A stretch of 5,493 bases of DNA from Planctomycetota bacterium (GTDB taxonomy: Bacteria > Planctomycetota > Phycisphaerae > WQYP01), in contig JAKCCC010000172.1 of NCBI GenBank assembly GCA_021838985.1, positions 1 through 5,493 of the forward strand. The letters run 5' to 3'. Position 1 is the first letter of the stretch. Each line of letters begins with the position of its first letter. The notes under the pieces are model-generated. The model was not told where the DNA came from. It was given only the letters and a program-made list of their open reading frames with translations, and did not search any database. The translations under genes and the position numbers were made by a program. This document shows positions 1 through 5,493 of this stretch, one piece after another.

Positions 1-18
1 ACCTGGCTGCTTACTGGC

Positions 19-1233
19 GTGGCCCTGCTCTTGAATTCCATGGTGCTGGGCCTGGCCCGGGGGCTGGGGGCCTACGGTGACCTGGAAGCCCTGGTCAGCC
101 GCGTCGGATTCCGGTCGTGGCGGCGTCGTTTCAGGGGCGCGTTGGGGTTTACGTTGATCGAGCTGCTGGTAGTGATATCGATAATAGCCATTCTTATATC
201 TATATTACTACCAGCGCTCGCCAAGGCCCGGGAACTGGCCAACCGCGCCGTCTGCATGGCCAACATCCGCGGGATCATCCAGTCCATGGTGACGTATGCT
301 CAGTCGAACAACGGCACGTTCCCGACCCAGGTTATTATGAACGAAGGCGGCTATGCCTATGAGAACCAGCCCATTAACTCCGAGGGCGGCGGCGGCGGAT
401 TCACCGGCCAGACTGCGGCAGAGGTGGTGCAGCAGTGGTATTTTCAAGGCGCGTCGCCGTACAACACCCACAACAACCAGGTAAACCCATTGGCCAACCT
501 GTGGTTTCTGGTGCTCCAGGGCTACACGACGCCGGCCAGCTTTGTGTGCCCCTCGGATCCACTCGCGGTGGCCCCGTCGGGTCTGGCGTATCCGCCAGCG
601 CCTACCACGCTCTCAAATTTCACGGAAATGGTCGGCAGTAAAGTGTACGGCGTCGGTTGGAATACCAATCCGTACGGTTCCGGAGAAAGCTATTCCATCG
701 CGTACCCCTGGCCGTGGAACAACGGCACGGGTGTCTATGGCCCGCCAGGCCAATGGTGGACCACCACCGGGGCCAACACGCAGGTGCCCCTGGTCAGCGA
801 CATGGCGCCAGTGGATGGTGGGGGCGCCTCCTATCCCCCGTCCGTCGGTGACAGCGCCGGCAACGGCGTCTATCAGCGTATTACCACGACGCTGCCGACA
901 GCCAACACCTACGGCCCGTACATCTACAACTCCGGCAACCATGCCGGCGACGGCCAGAATGTGGGCTTTGGCGACGACCACGTCACTTGGGAAACTTCAC
1001 CCTACGTAGGTGAAAACGGCGACAATATTTTCACCTACACCACGGCCACGAGCGTGGTGAACGGCACGACGGACACCAACCAGGTCGGGTCCAGCAACGA
1101 GGATTGGAGTGACAGTCCTTTTGCGTTGACGGGTCCCCAGATCAGCACTCTCGGGGCGCCGTTTGACACCTGCATGACCCCGGTGCGCACGGTGAATCCC
1201 GCCACGGCCGCCGCGGGAGATGCGTGGAATTGA
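19..1233 (+). CDS. Prepilin-type N-terminal cleavage/methylation domain protein (pseudopilin-like), start unresolved
   Basis: Likely a pseudopilin-like protein of a type II secretion or type IV pilus-like system, processed by prepilin peptidase and held in the inner membrane by its N-terminal helix. The cleavage site is G43|F44 (bases 145-150), followed by TLIE with the conserved Glu at mature position +5. A hydrophobic helix comes next, then [20 protein letters not shown], a pattern common in Planctomycetota and relatives. The rest (about residues 90-404) is rich in Gly, Asn, Thr and Tyr, as in extracellular globular domains, and holds H308 and GFGDDHV (316-322), resembling the late H...GDG-type motif of large planctomycetal pseudopilins. 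A basic stretch (SWRRRFR, 33-39) precedes the cleavage site, as expected for a leader. The start is uncertain: GTG at 19 and ATG at 40 are both possible, neither has a Shine-Dalgarno, and the frame is open to base 1, so the gene may be partial. The leader would be at least 36 residues. The specific role is unknown. Confidence 0.85.
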   Translation: MALLLNSMVLGLARGLGAYGDLEALVSRVGFRSWRRRFRGALGFTLIELLVVISIIAILISILLPALAKARELANRAVCMANIRGIIQSMVTYAQSNNGTFPTQVIMNEGGYAYENQPINSEGGGGGFTGQTAAEVVQQWYFQGASPYNTHNNQVNPLANLWFLVLQGYTTPASFVCPSDPLAVAPSGLAYPPAPTTLSNFTEMVGSKVYGVGWNTNPYGSGESYSIAYPWPWNNGTGVYGPPGQWWTTTGANTQVPLVSDMAPVDGGGASYPPSVGDSAGNGVYQRITTTLPTANTYGPYIYNSGNHAGDGQNVGFGDDHVTWETSPYVGENGDNIFTYTTATSVVNGTTDTNQVGSSNEDWSDSPFALTGPQISTLGAPFDTCMTPVRTVNPATAAAGDAWN

Positions 1234-1274
1234 CGCGCGACGTCGCTGCGCGGGCCGGCCGCGGCGGCTGACCG

Positions 1275-1313
1275 CCCGCATATCCATCCCGACTATCGGG
1301 ATGGATATGCGGG
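1275..1313 (+). terminator. Strong perfect hairpin after the pilin gene, possible terminator (no U-run)
   Basis: An 18-bp perfect inverted repeat (1275-1292 with 1296-1313) encloses a 3-base CTA loop. It begins 42 bases after the prepilin stop codon and lies about 100 bases before the next gene. The left arm reads CCCGCATATCCATCCCGA. It is followed by GAAGGGCGG rather than a T-run, so it is not a classical intrinsic terminator. It could stop transcription by structure alone, protect an mRNA 3' end, or be a dispersed repeat. A second pairing (ACCGCCC at 1271-1277 with GGGCGGT at 1317-1323) overlaps its base and could compete with the outermost pairs. Confidence 0.5.
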
Positions 1314-1396
1314 GAAGGGCGGTGTTGCCGATGGCGCATCGTCCCGCCATTTTCAGGAGGGGGTGGGCATTTTTCGATGAGGAAGACGGGTAAAAC

Positions 1397-1404
1397 AAAG
1401 GAGG
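1397..1404 (+). promoter_or_regulatory. Strong Shine-Dalgarno AAAGGAGG
   Basis: AAAGGAGG lies 6 bases before the GTG at 1411. This spacing favours GTG 1411 over the in-frame ATG at 1417, which would have a 12-base gap. It is the strongest ribosome binding site in the window. Confidence 0.8.
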
Positions 1405-1410
1405 CCACAA

Positions 1411-2505
1411 GTGAGCATGTTAGGAAAACACCCCGCGACAGGCGGGGTCGGAATAGGTACCCTGTTGGCAGTTCTGGTGGCGGCGGCGGCGTTTCACACG
1501 ACCAGCGGTCGTGCCGCGTGCGTGATCCTGATCAAGCCGTCGGCCGCGATGAATGTTACCGGCAAAAATGACGTCCGGCGGTTAAAGCGACTGGCGGAAG
1601 GCGTGGGGTGGGACTTTTCCCCTGATGCACTCACCAACGCCGGCTTGAAGAGGATCGGCATCAAAACCCTCCGCTTAATCGACGTGGACATCGCGGGCCG
1701 TTTCACGAAACAAGGGCGGTTCGTTTTGGGTGACGCTCGGGCCTTCCAAGCGGGGTGGCCCGGGCGTTTATCGTCCGGGCTGGCCACCTGCCGGGCGGTG
1801 GGCGCCATCCCGCATATTGTGATCGCCCAGGTTTTGCCGCCGCAGCTTCGACTGCCGCCACCACCTGTTCCAAAAGCCCAACGCACCGCGGTCGCAGCGC
1901 GTATTTCCGATTATGGGCCGACGAACTGGCGGTGGTATCGCCGCTACTGCCAGGCCTATTTCAAATACATCTTGATCGACCAGAAGTTTCCCAACGCCGA
2001 ATTCGAGGTCGGCAACGAGCCGGAAACAAGCGGCGCGTTTTTCTATTCGCATTGGCCCTGGCCCGCCATGGGCTCCGCGGCGGGGTATGCGGCGTATTTC
2101 AAGGAATATAAAAATGTGGCCCGGGCCGCTGAAGATTTTCAAAAAAAGCACCCCGGCCAGCATGTGATCTTGGGCGGCCTGGCGTCGGGCTGGCCGTTCA
2201 CGTTCAAGTTCGGCGCTTTCAACTGGTCCGTGCGTTTTCTACGTGACTGCGCCCGCCAGAAGGTCAAGCTGGACTTCCTGGGGCTGCATTACTATGGCAA
2301 CATCAGTTCGCTGGACGGCCAGTACCCGGCGAATTTTCCCCCTTTTACCCGGATGTTTCGGGTTACGCAGGCGGCGCGGGACCGGTACTATTCCCACCTG
2401 CCGATTCAGTTCACGGAATGGGGCCCCGATTACAACACCAGCAATCAGCCCAACGCCATAATCAATGCCGATAACGTGGGGGGGCCTGGTCGGCGGCGTT
2501 CCTGA
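1411..2505 (+). CDS. Secreted glycoside hydrolase, clan GH-A, GH39-like: N-terminal/catalytic part, truncated by frameshift
   Basis: Likely a retaining glycosidase acting outside the cytoplasm on an oligo- or polysaccharide; the substrate cannot be read. An N-terminal signal peptide is visible: K6, a hydrophobic core at about 13-28, and likely cleavage near SGRA (32-35). A TIM-barrel catalytic domain follows. FEVGNEPE places the acid/base Glu at E203 (N202-E203-P204, end of strand 4). DFLGLHYYG (288-296) fits strand 6. FTEWGPDYN places the nucleophile Glu at E336 (strand 7). This order and these motifs fit GH39 beta-xylosidase-type enzymes best; another GH-A family is possible. GTG 1411 is chosen for its Shine-Dalgarno. 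The frame ends at 2505, nine codons after a G7 run, with a tail GPGRRRS unlike the family. The last barrel strand and the C-terminal domain lie in the next frame. Unless frameshifted, this product should lack barrel closure and probably activity. Confidence 0.8.
   Translation: MSMLGKHPATGGVGIGTLLAVLVAAAAFHTTSGRAACVILIKPSAAMNVTGKNDVRRLKRLAEGVGWDFSPDALTNAGLKRIGIKTLRLIDVDIAGRFTKQGRFVLGDARAFQAGWPGRLSSGLATCRAVGAIPHIVIAQVLPPQLRLPPPPVPKAQRTAVAARISDYGPTNWRWYRRYCQAYFKYILIDQKFPNAEFEVGNEPETSGAFFYSHWPWPAMGSAAGYAAYFKEYKNVARAAEDFQKKHPGQHVILGGLASGWPFTFKFGAFNWSVRFLRDCARQKVKLDFLGLHYYGNISSLDGQYPANFPPFTRMFRVTQAARDRYYSHLPIQFTEWGPDYNTSNQPNAIINADNVGGPGRRRS
2478..2484 (+). other. G7 run at the reading-frame break in the GH39-like gene
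   Basis: Seven consecutive Gs sit exactly where homology-like sequence leaves the first frame and resumes in the -1 frame. Codons are GTG GGG GGG CCT in the first frame. Reading one G twice gives GTG GGG GGG GCC TGG TCG, then the sensible continuation A-W-S-A-A-F-L-N-T-L-L. An eighth G would restore one protein. The run is also in the X XXY YYZ phase (G GGG GGG) needed for -1 ribosomal slippage. The simplest explanation is a homopolymer indel, either real or from sequencing. Confidence 0.8.
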
Positions 2506-3101
2506 ACACGCTGCTACAATGTGGCGTAGACAAGGCCCTGCTCTTGGTAACCACGGACCTGGTGCAGAAAGGGCGGAGCGGCCAATGGCGAGACGTGTGG
2601 GGCTGGCCGAGTCTGTTCACCAATCCGGTGGCGCTTGGCCAGGCGTATCCGAAGGCGATCTATAACGTCCTGGCGATGATCCACCGCCTGGTGGGCACGC
2701 GGGTGGAGGCGACGCGCGGCGGTAAGACCGTCAATTGCTTTGCTTCCGCCGACAAGAAGACCAAACGAGTGACTGTGCTGCTCTGGAACTACGGGTGCCG
2801 TATTCCCGAGGGGGGGGTGCCGGTGGATTACGCCACCCGCCAGGCCGTGGTGCTGCGGATTCGCGGCGCCCGCGCGTTTTTCGGCGCTCACTGGGTACGA
2901 TTTAAGCGCTGGTTGGTCAGCCGAACGGTGAGCAACGCTTATTATCTATGGAAGCACAAGCGGCTCAACCAACGCCGCGCCGCGCTGCAGCAAGTAGACC
3001 ATGGCAGCTTCAGGATCATCCATGGCAAGGTGGATATCGGTTTTGCCATGCCACCGTCGAGCGTATCGTTGGTAGAAATTGAGGCTGGAGGCGAACCCTA
3101 A
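2484..3101 (+). CDS. C-terminal part of the GH39-like glycoside hydrolase, in the -1 frame
   Basis: This is the continuation of the glycosidase after the frame break: 205 residues from the GCC codon at 2484 to TAA at 3099-3101. It opens with AWSAAFLNTLLQCGVDKALL, fitting the last helix and strand of a GH-A barrel. It continues through a Trp-rich region (GQWRDVWGWPSLFTNP) and a helix (AYPKAIYNVLAMIHRLVG). A beta-rich tail then has strands such as KRVTVLLWNY and ends PPSSVSLVEIE, typical of the C-terminal beta-sandwich of GH39 enzymes. An independent start at TTG 2544 is formally possible but has no Shine-Dalgarno and would leave a domain with no catalytic residues. I therefore read it as the lost half of the upstream gene: a pseudogene fragment, a sequencing error, or the product of slippage. 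The full protein would be about 563 residues. Confidence 0.75.
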   Translation, partial: AWSAAFLNTLLQCGVDKALLLVTTDLVQKGRSGQWRDVWGWPSLFTNPVALGQAYPKAIYNVLAMIHRLVGTRVEATRGGKTVNCFASADKKTKRVTVLLWNYGCRIPEGGVPVDYATRQAVVLRIRGARAFFGAHWVRFKRWLVSRTVSNAYYLWKHKRLNQRRAALQQVDHGSFRIIHGKVDIGFAMPPSSVSLVEIEAGGEP

Positions 3102-3342
3102 ACTACGATGTTTCCCAATGATTTGGCATGTTTCGCCACGTGAGCGATTACAAATAATCAAACCTTGTGAACGATACGCGACGCGGCTGGAGGGGCGTGG
3201 CGAGCTCCCGGGGCACCGCGATATATCAGCGATCTGCAGGAAGAATTGCGTCGCAGCGGTGCCAATATTCGTGAGCAAAACCCCCGGGTTATAAAAGCAT
3301 CAATACCAGGAAAAATCCGCGCGCACCAAAACAAGGCAATCC
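3102..3342. other. Intergenic region between glycosidase and dehydrogenase
   Basis: No complete gene or RNA is recognised here. An open stretch (3171-3356) in the same frame as the glycosidase tail ends 14 bases inside the next gene. It reads protein-like in places (RYISDLQEELRRSGANIREQ) but has no ATG or GTG start. A possible weak promoter is TTCGTG (3268-3273), a 16-base gap, then TATAAA (3290-3295), placed suitably for the gene at 3343. A near-repeat GTGAGCGAT (3140-3148) / GTGAACGAT (3167-3175) recurs at 27-base spacing. There is no hairpin with a U-run after the glycosidase. Confidence 0.4.
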
Positions 3343-4371
3343 ATGAACACCGCTAAAGCCATTGTATTTTCCGCGATCGATCAGGTGGAACTGCGCCAAG
3401 TCAGGCTGCCGGAGGCCGGAGCTTGGGACGTCACCGTGGAGCTGGAAGCAAGCGCCATCAGCCTGGGCACGGAACGCTGGGCGTTGCTGGGCCAACGTCC
3501 GCCCGGTGATGTCACCTTTCCGTGCATTCCCGGCTATCTGTCCATTGGTAGAATCGTTGCGGTGGGTACGAGTGCCGCGAAGCGATACCAGCTCGGGGCG
3601 CGGATCAATTTCCTCGCCGCCCGGATTCCCGAAGGCTATGGCGGCAATTGGATGTGCGGGCATCTGAGTCCCGCGGTGGTGAATGTCGATCCGGATAAAC
3701 TCGGCACGTTCGCCGGCATGCCCTATGTGGAGACAGTGCCGGAGGGGCTGGCCGGCGAGGCGGCGGCGTTGGCGGGACTGGCGGCCGTGGCCTGTCGCGG
3801 AATCGACATGGCCCAAATCCGGGCGGGACAGACGGTGGTGGTGGTCGGGCAAGGCATGATCGGCCATGCCGCGGCACAAATTTGCCGGAGCCAGGGGGCC
3901 AAAGTTCTCACTGCGGACACGATGCCACCACGCGTGGAGTGGTCCCGCCGCTTCGGGGCGGATGTGGCCGTCAACAGCAAAGACCAAGACCTCGCCCAGG
4001 CGGTGATGGATTTTACGCGGGGCCAGGGCGCGGACGTGGTCATTGACACCGCCGGAAACGCGGCGGTGATCAATCAGGAACCGCCGCTGTTGAAGCAGTT
4101 TGGACAATTGGTCTTGCAGGGTTGGTATCCGCCGCCCAGTGCACTGGACTTGCACCAGTTGCAGTTGAAATTCGTGCGGGCCTACTTTCCCTGTGGCCAC
4201 AGCGGTGAGGCGGTGCGACGTTGTATGCAGTGGCTCCGATCCGGCGAATTGGCACTCGCACCGCTGATTACCCATCGCTTTCGCCCCGAACAGGCCGTGG
4301 AAGCGTATCGCTTGATCCTGGACCGCCCGAGTGAGGCCATGGCGGTGGTGTTCGACTGGAGGAAGGCGTGA
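3343..4371 (+). CDS. Medium-chain dehydrogenase/reductase, NAD(H)-dependent type, zinc ligands missing
   Basis: A complete 342-residue cytoplasmic oxidoreductase of the MDR superfamily, a normal length for the family. The N-terminal GroES-like domain (about 1-130) has the usual start (KAIVFSAIDQVELRQV). Where zinc enzymes carry CGxCxTD it has ASAISLGTE (36-44, Ser40 at the catalytic Cys position), and where they carry GHE it has G64-Y65-L66. It is therefore probably zinc-independent, as in the SPGTE-type branch related to BchC-like dehydrogenases (from recall). The Rossmann domain shows VVVVGQGMIG with the dinucleotide motif G169-Q-G171-M-I-G174. An acidic D192 at the end of strand 2 suggests NAD over NADP. 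A C-terminal EAVRRCMQWL...PLITHRF segment is typical of sugar or polyol dehydrogenases. ATG 3343 has only a weak AAGG six bases upstream. The stop overlaps the next start. The substrate is unknown; the neighbourhood suggests a sugar or polyol. Confidence 0.85.
   Translation: MNTAKAIVFSAIDQVELRQVRLPEAGAWDVTVELEASAISLGTERWALLGQRPPGDVTFPCIPGYLSIGRIVAVGTSAAKRYQLGARINFLAARIPEGYGGNWMCGHLSPAVVNVDPDKLGTFAGMPYVETVPEGLAGEAAALAGLAAVACRGIDMAQIRAGQTVVVVGQGMIGHAAAQICRSQGAKVLTADTMPPRVEWSRRFGADVAVNSKDQDLAQAVMDFTRGQGADVVIDTAGNAAVINQEPPLLKQFGQLVLQGWYPPPSALDLHQLQLKFVRAYFPCGHSGEAVRRCMQWLRSGELALAPLITHRFRPEQAVEAYRLILDRPSEAMAVVFDWRKA
4358..4362 (+). promoter_or_regulatory. Shine-Dalgarno GGAGG inside the end of the upstream gene
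   Basis: GGAGG lies 5 bases before the GTG at 4368, within the last codons of the preceding dehydrogenase. Together with the GTGA stop/start overlap it supports GTG 4368 as a real, translationally coupled start. Confidence 0.7.
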
Positions 4372-5493
4372 AGGCTCTGGTCGTTCCACAGGCCGGAAAG
4401 CTCCAGCTGGCGAACATCCCGCCACCGGAGATCAGCCCCTACGACGCTTTGGTGCGCATCGAGGCCTGTGGCATCTGCAACAGCACCGACCAGAAACTTA
4501 TCGAGGGTACGATGTATTGGGCGCCGCCGTTTCCGATTACGCTGGGCCACGAAGCGGTGGGTACGGTGATCGAAGTCGGCGCGAAGGTTCGTAAGTTCAA
4601 GGTTGGCGACCGTGTGACCCGCCCGATCTATGTGCCGCCTCTGGCCGGGCAGGATGGCTCCATGTGGATGTCGCGCCAGGGCGATATCTATCTGGTTACA
4701 CAGGCTAACAGCATCGTTGAAATTCCGGCGGAGCGGTTTTTGCCCAACGGCGCTATTGAATGGGATTTGGCGAAGGCCCGTTATGCGGTTGCCCGGGTTC
4801 TGCGGCGCGCGGGCGGTCGGCTTTACACTGGAGCCAGGATGGGCATATTGGGCGTGCGGGTTAACGCCAAAGGAGACCTGTACACGTGCGTCAACGCCAC
4901 CGTACCGTACTATACGCGGGCCGAGACCACGGCCATGCACCATGGCATCGGGCACGACAATGTCTGCAACGCGGTGAAATTCATGAAATTCGCCCCGGAT
5001 GGCCGGCTGCTATGGATGGCCGGGCGCAAAGCCGCCGGCCAGCCCGGCCATGGCTTGCTGCACCATTTCTGGGTAATCGCGGGGCTGGTCGGCAACCGTT
5101 ACGTGGCCGGCGAAAGCGAATGGGGCCAGTTCTATTTCTATACGCATGACGGCTTTTACGCCGGATCGCTTATGAACAATCCCGCCCAGGCGCCCATGCC
5201 GGGGCCATACAGCTTTGGCAGCGAGACCGGCTCCGGCTTTGTGCGCTACTATCCCGCCAAGAACCAGGTTTGGGCGTATGTGGAAGGGATGGCCTACCAG
5301 GTGCTGGGTTTTGACCATGGGAAGATAAAAGGCGCCAGCCGCCAGTGGGGGCAGGTGGCTCTTACCAAGGTATATGGGTCGAAGTGGCAACGCGGCCGGG
5401 CGGGCAAGCTGGCCGGTTTGGTAATTGAGCCGATGAACGCCGCGTGGAATCAATCGGCCGCGTGGCGGGGGATTCCCGCCCGGCTGATACGCG
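4368..5493 (+). CDS. Chimeric ORF: truncated zinc MDR dehydrogenase fused to beta-propeller-like protein, 3' partial
   Basis: One uninterrupted frame of 375 codons from GTG 4368 runs past the right edge. Residues 1 to about 90 are the GroES-like half of a zinc alcohol/polyol dehydrogenase: CGICNSTD with C34 and catalytic-type C37, GHE at 60-62, and GDRV at 80-83. The structural-zinc cysteine lobe and the NAD-binding Rossmann domain that should follow are absent. From about residue 95 the sequence changes to blade-like repeats: DGSMWMSRQGDIYLVTQ (96-112), NAKGDLYTCVN (166-176), FAPDGRLLWMAG (about 207-218) and HDGFYAGSLMNNP (261-272). This resembles NHL/PQQ-type six-bladed propeller proteins of Planctomycetota and Verrucomicrobiota, normally exported; here no signal peptide exists. 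The last visible part (PMNAAWNQSAAWRGIPARLI) might begin a carbohydrate-binding domain, which is speculative. The dehydrogenase half is almost certainly inactive alone. A natural fusion, a deletion joining two genes, and an assembly chimera are all possible. Confidence 0.75.
   Translation, partial: MKALVVPQAGKLQLANIPPPEISPYDALVRIEACGICNSTDQKLIEGTMYWAPPFPITLGHEAVGTVIEVGAKVRKFKVGDRVTRPIYVPPLAGQDGSMWMSRQGDIYLVTQANSIVEIPAERFLPNGAIEWDLAKARYAVARVLRRAGGRLYTGARMGILGVRVNAKGDLYTCVNATVPYYTRAETTAMHHGIGHDNVCNAVKFMKFAPDGRLLWMAGRKAAGQPGHGLLHHFWVIAGLVGNRYVAGESEWGQFYFYTHDGFYAGSLMNNPAQAPMPGPYSFGSETGSGFVRYYPAKNQVWAYVEGMAYQVLGFDHGKIKGASRQWGQVALTKVYGSKWQRGRAGKLAGLVIEPMNAAWNQSAAWRGIPARLIR
4635..4655 (+). other. 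Approximate junction between dehydrogenase and propeller-like sequence
   Basis: Up to about base 4635 the translation follows a zinc MDR dehydrogenase (GDRVTRPIYVPP). From about 4653 it follows a propeller-like protein (DGSMWM...GDIYLVTQ). The reading frame is kept through the join. No insertion sequence, long repeat or obvious duplicated junction sequence is visible, so the mechanism is not evident. The exact breakpoint cannot be set without aligning intact homologues of both halves. Confidence 0.55.

Noticed and set aside
1237..1246. 10-base palindrome GCGACGTCGC after the pilin stop
   Set aside because: Too short and GC-rich to separate from chance; no partner site is visible.
1377..1571. 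ATG at 1377 starting a 64-codon frame before the glycosidase
   Set aside because: It has no good Shine-Dalgarno, overlaps the well-supported GTG 1411 gene in another frame, and its translation is low-complexity and basic.
1754..1788. Inverted repeat GGTGGCC/GGCCACC with inner GCCCGG/CCGGGC
   Set aside because: It lies inside the glycosidase coding sequence, its pairings are interrupted, and such pairs are common in GC-rich codons.
2465..2665. Third-frame open stretch starting just before the G run
   Set aside because: It would correspond to the wrong indel size and does not continue the glycosidase; its translation has no family resemblance.
3289..4425. Long 378-codon open frame on the - strand opposite the dehydrogenase
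   Set aside because: It mirrors a gene with clear MDR motifs on the + strand. Its translation is rich in His, Arg and Pro with no recognisable domain, which is typical of an antisense shadow in GC-rich coding DNA.
4182..4955. 257-codon open frame on the - strand across the dehydrogenase/fusion genes
   Set aside because: It overlaps two + strand frames with recognisable protein motifs, has no domain of its own, and is most likely a shadow.

Overview
The window is GC-rich bacterial DNA with every supported gene on the + strand. The organism is most likely from the Planctomycetota/Verrucomicrobiota/Lentisphaerota group, and the first gene looks Phycisphaerae-like. It is a large pseudopilin-type protein with a [16 protein letters not shown] methylation/cleavage segment, an ALAKARE stretch after the helix and a late H...GFGDDHV motif. 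This taxonomic call is from recall of family patterns; no search was run.

Layout. (1) About 19-1233: a prepilin-type surface or secretion protein whose frame is open to the left edge. (2) 1234-1410: a spacer with an exceptionally strong 18-bp perfect hairpin (1275-1313), then a strong Shine-Dalgarno. (3) 1411-3101: a secreted clan GH-A glycoside hydrolase, most like family GH39, with both catalytic glutamates. It is split at a run of seven Gs (2478-2484). The N-terminal 364-codon frame stops at 2505, while the rest of the protein continues without a gap in the -1 frame to 3101. Repaired, it would be about 563 residues. (4) 3102-3342: a spacer with no convincing gene but a protein-like open stretch without a start codon. 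(5) 3343-4371: a complete medium-chain dehydrogenase/reductase (MDR) that has lost the usual zinc ligands. (6) 4368 to the right edge: an open frame overlapping gene 5 by 4 bases (GTGA). It starts as a normal zinc-type MDR dehydrogenase, with catalytic Cys, GHE and GDRV, but after about 90 residues becomes an unrelated secreted-type beta-propeller-like protein. I checked this frame codon by codon from 4368 to 5490 and it has no stop.

The cluster reads as carbohydrate processing: a secreted glycosidase, then sugar- or polyol-type dehydrogenases in a translationally coupled pair, then a propeller-like protein of a kind often seen near carbohydrate genes in these phyla. A pilin-like protein lies upstream. 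Substrates cannot be read from the sequence. The three points most worth checking are the dehydrogenase/propeller fusion, the G-run frameshift and the long hairpin. The first two may be assembly or sequencing artefacts, and read data would settle that.
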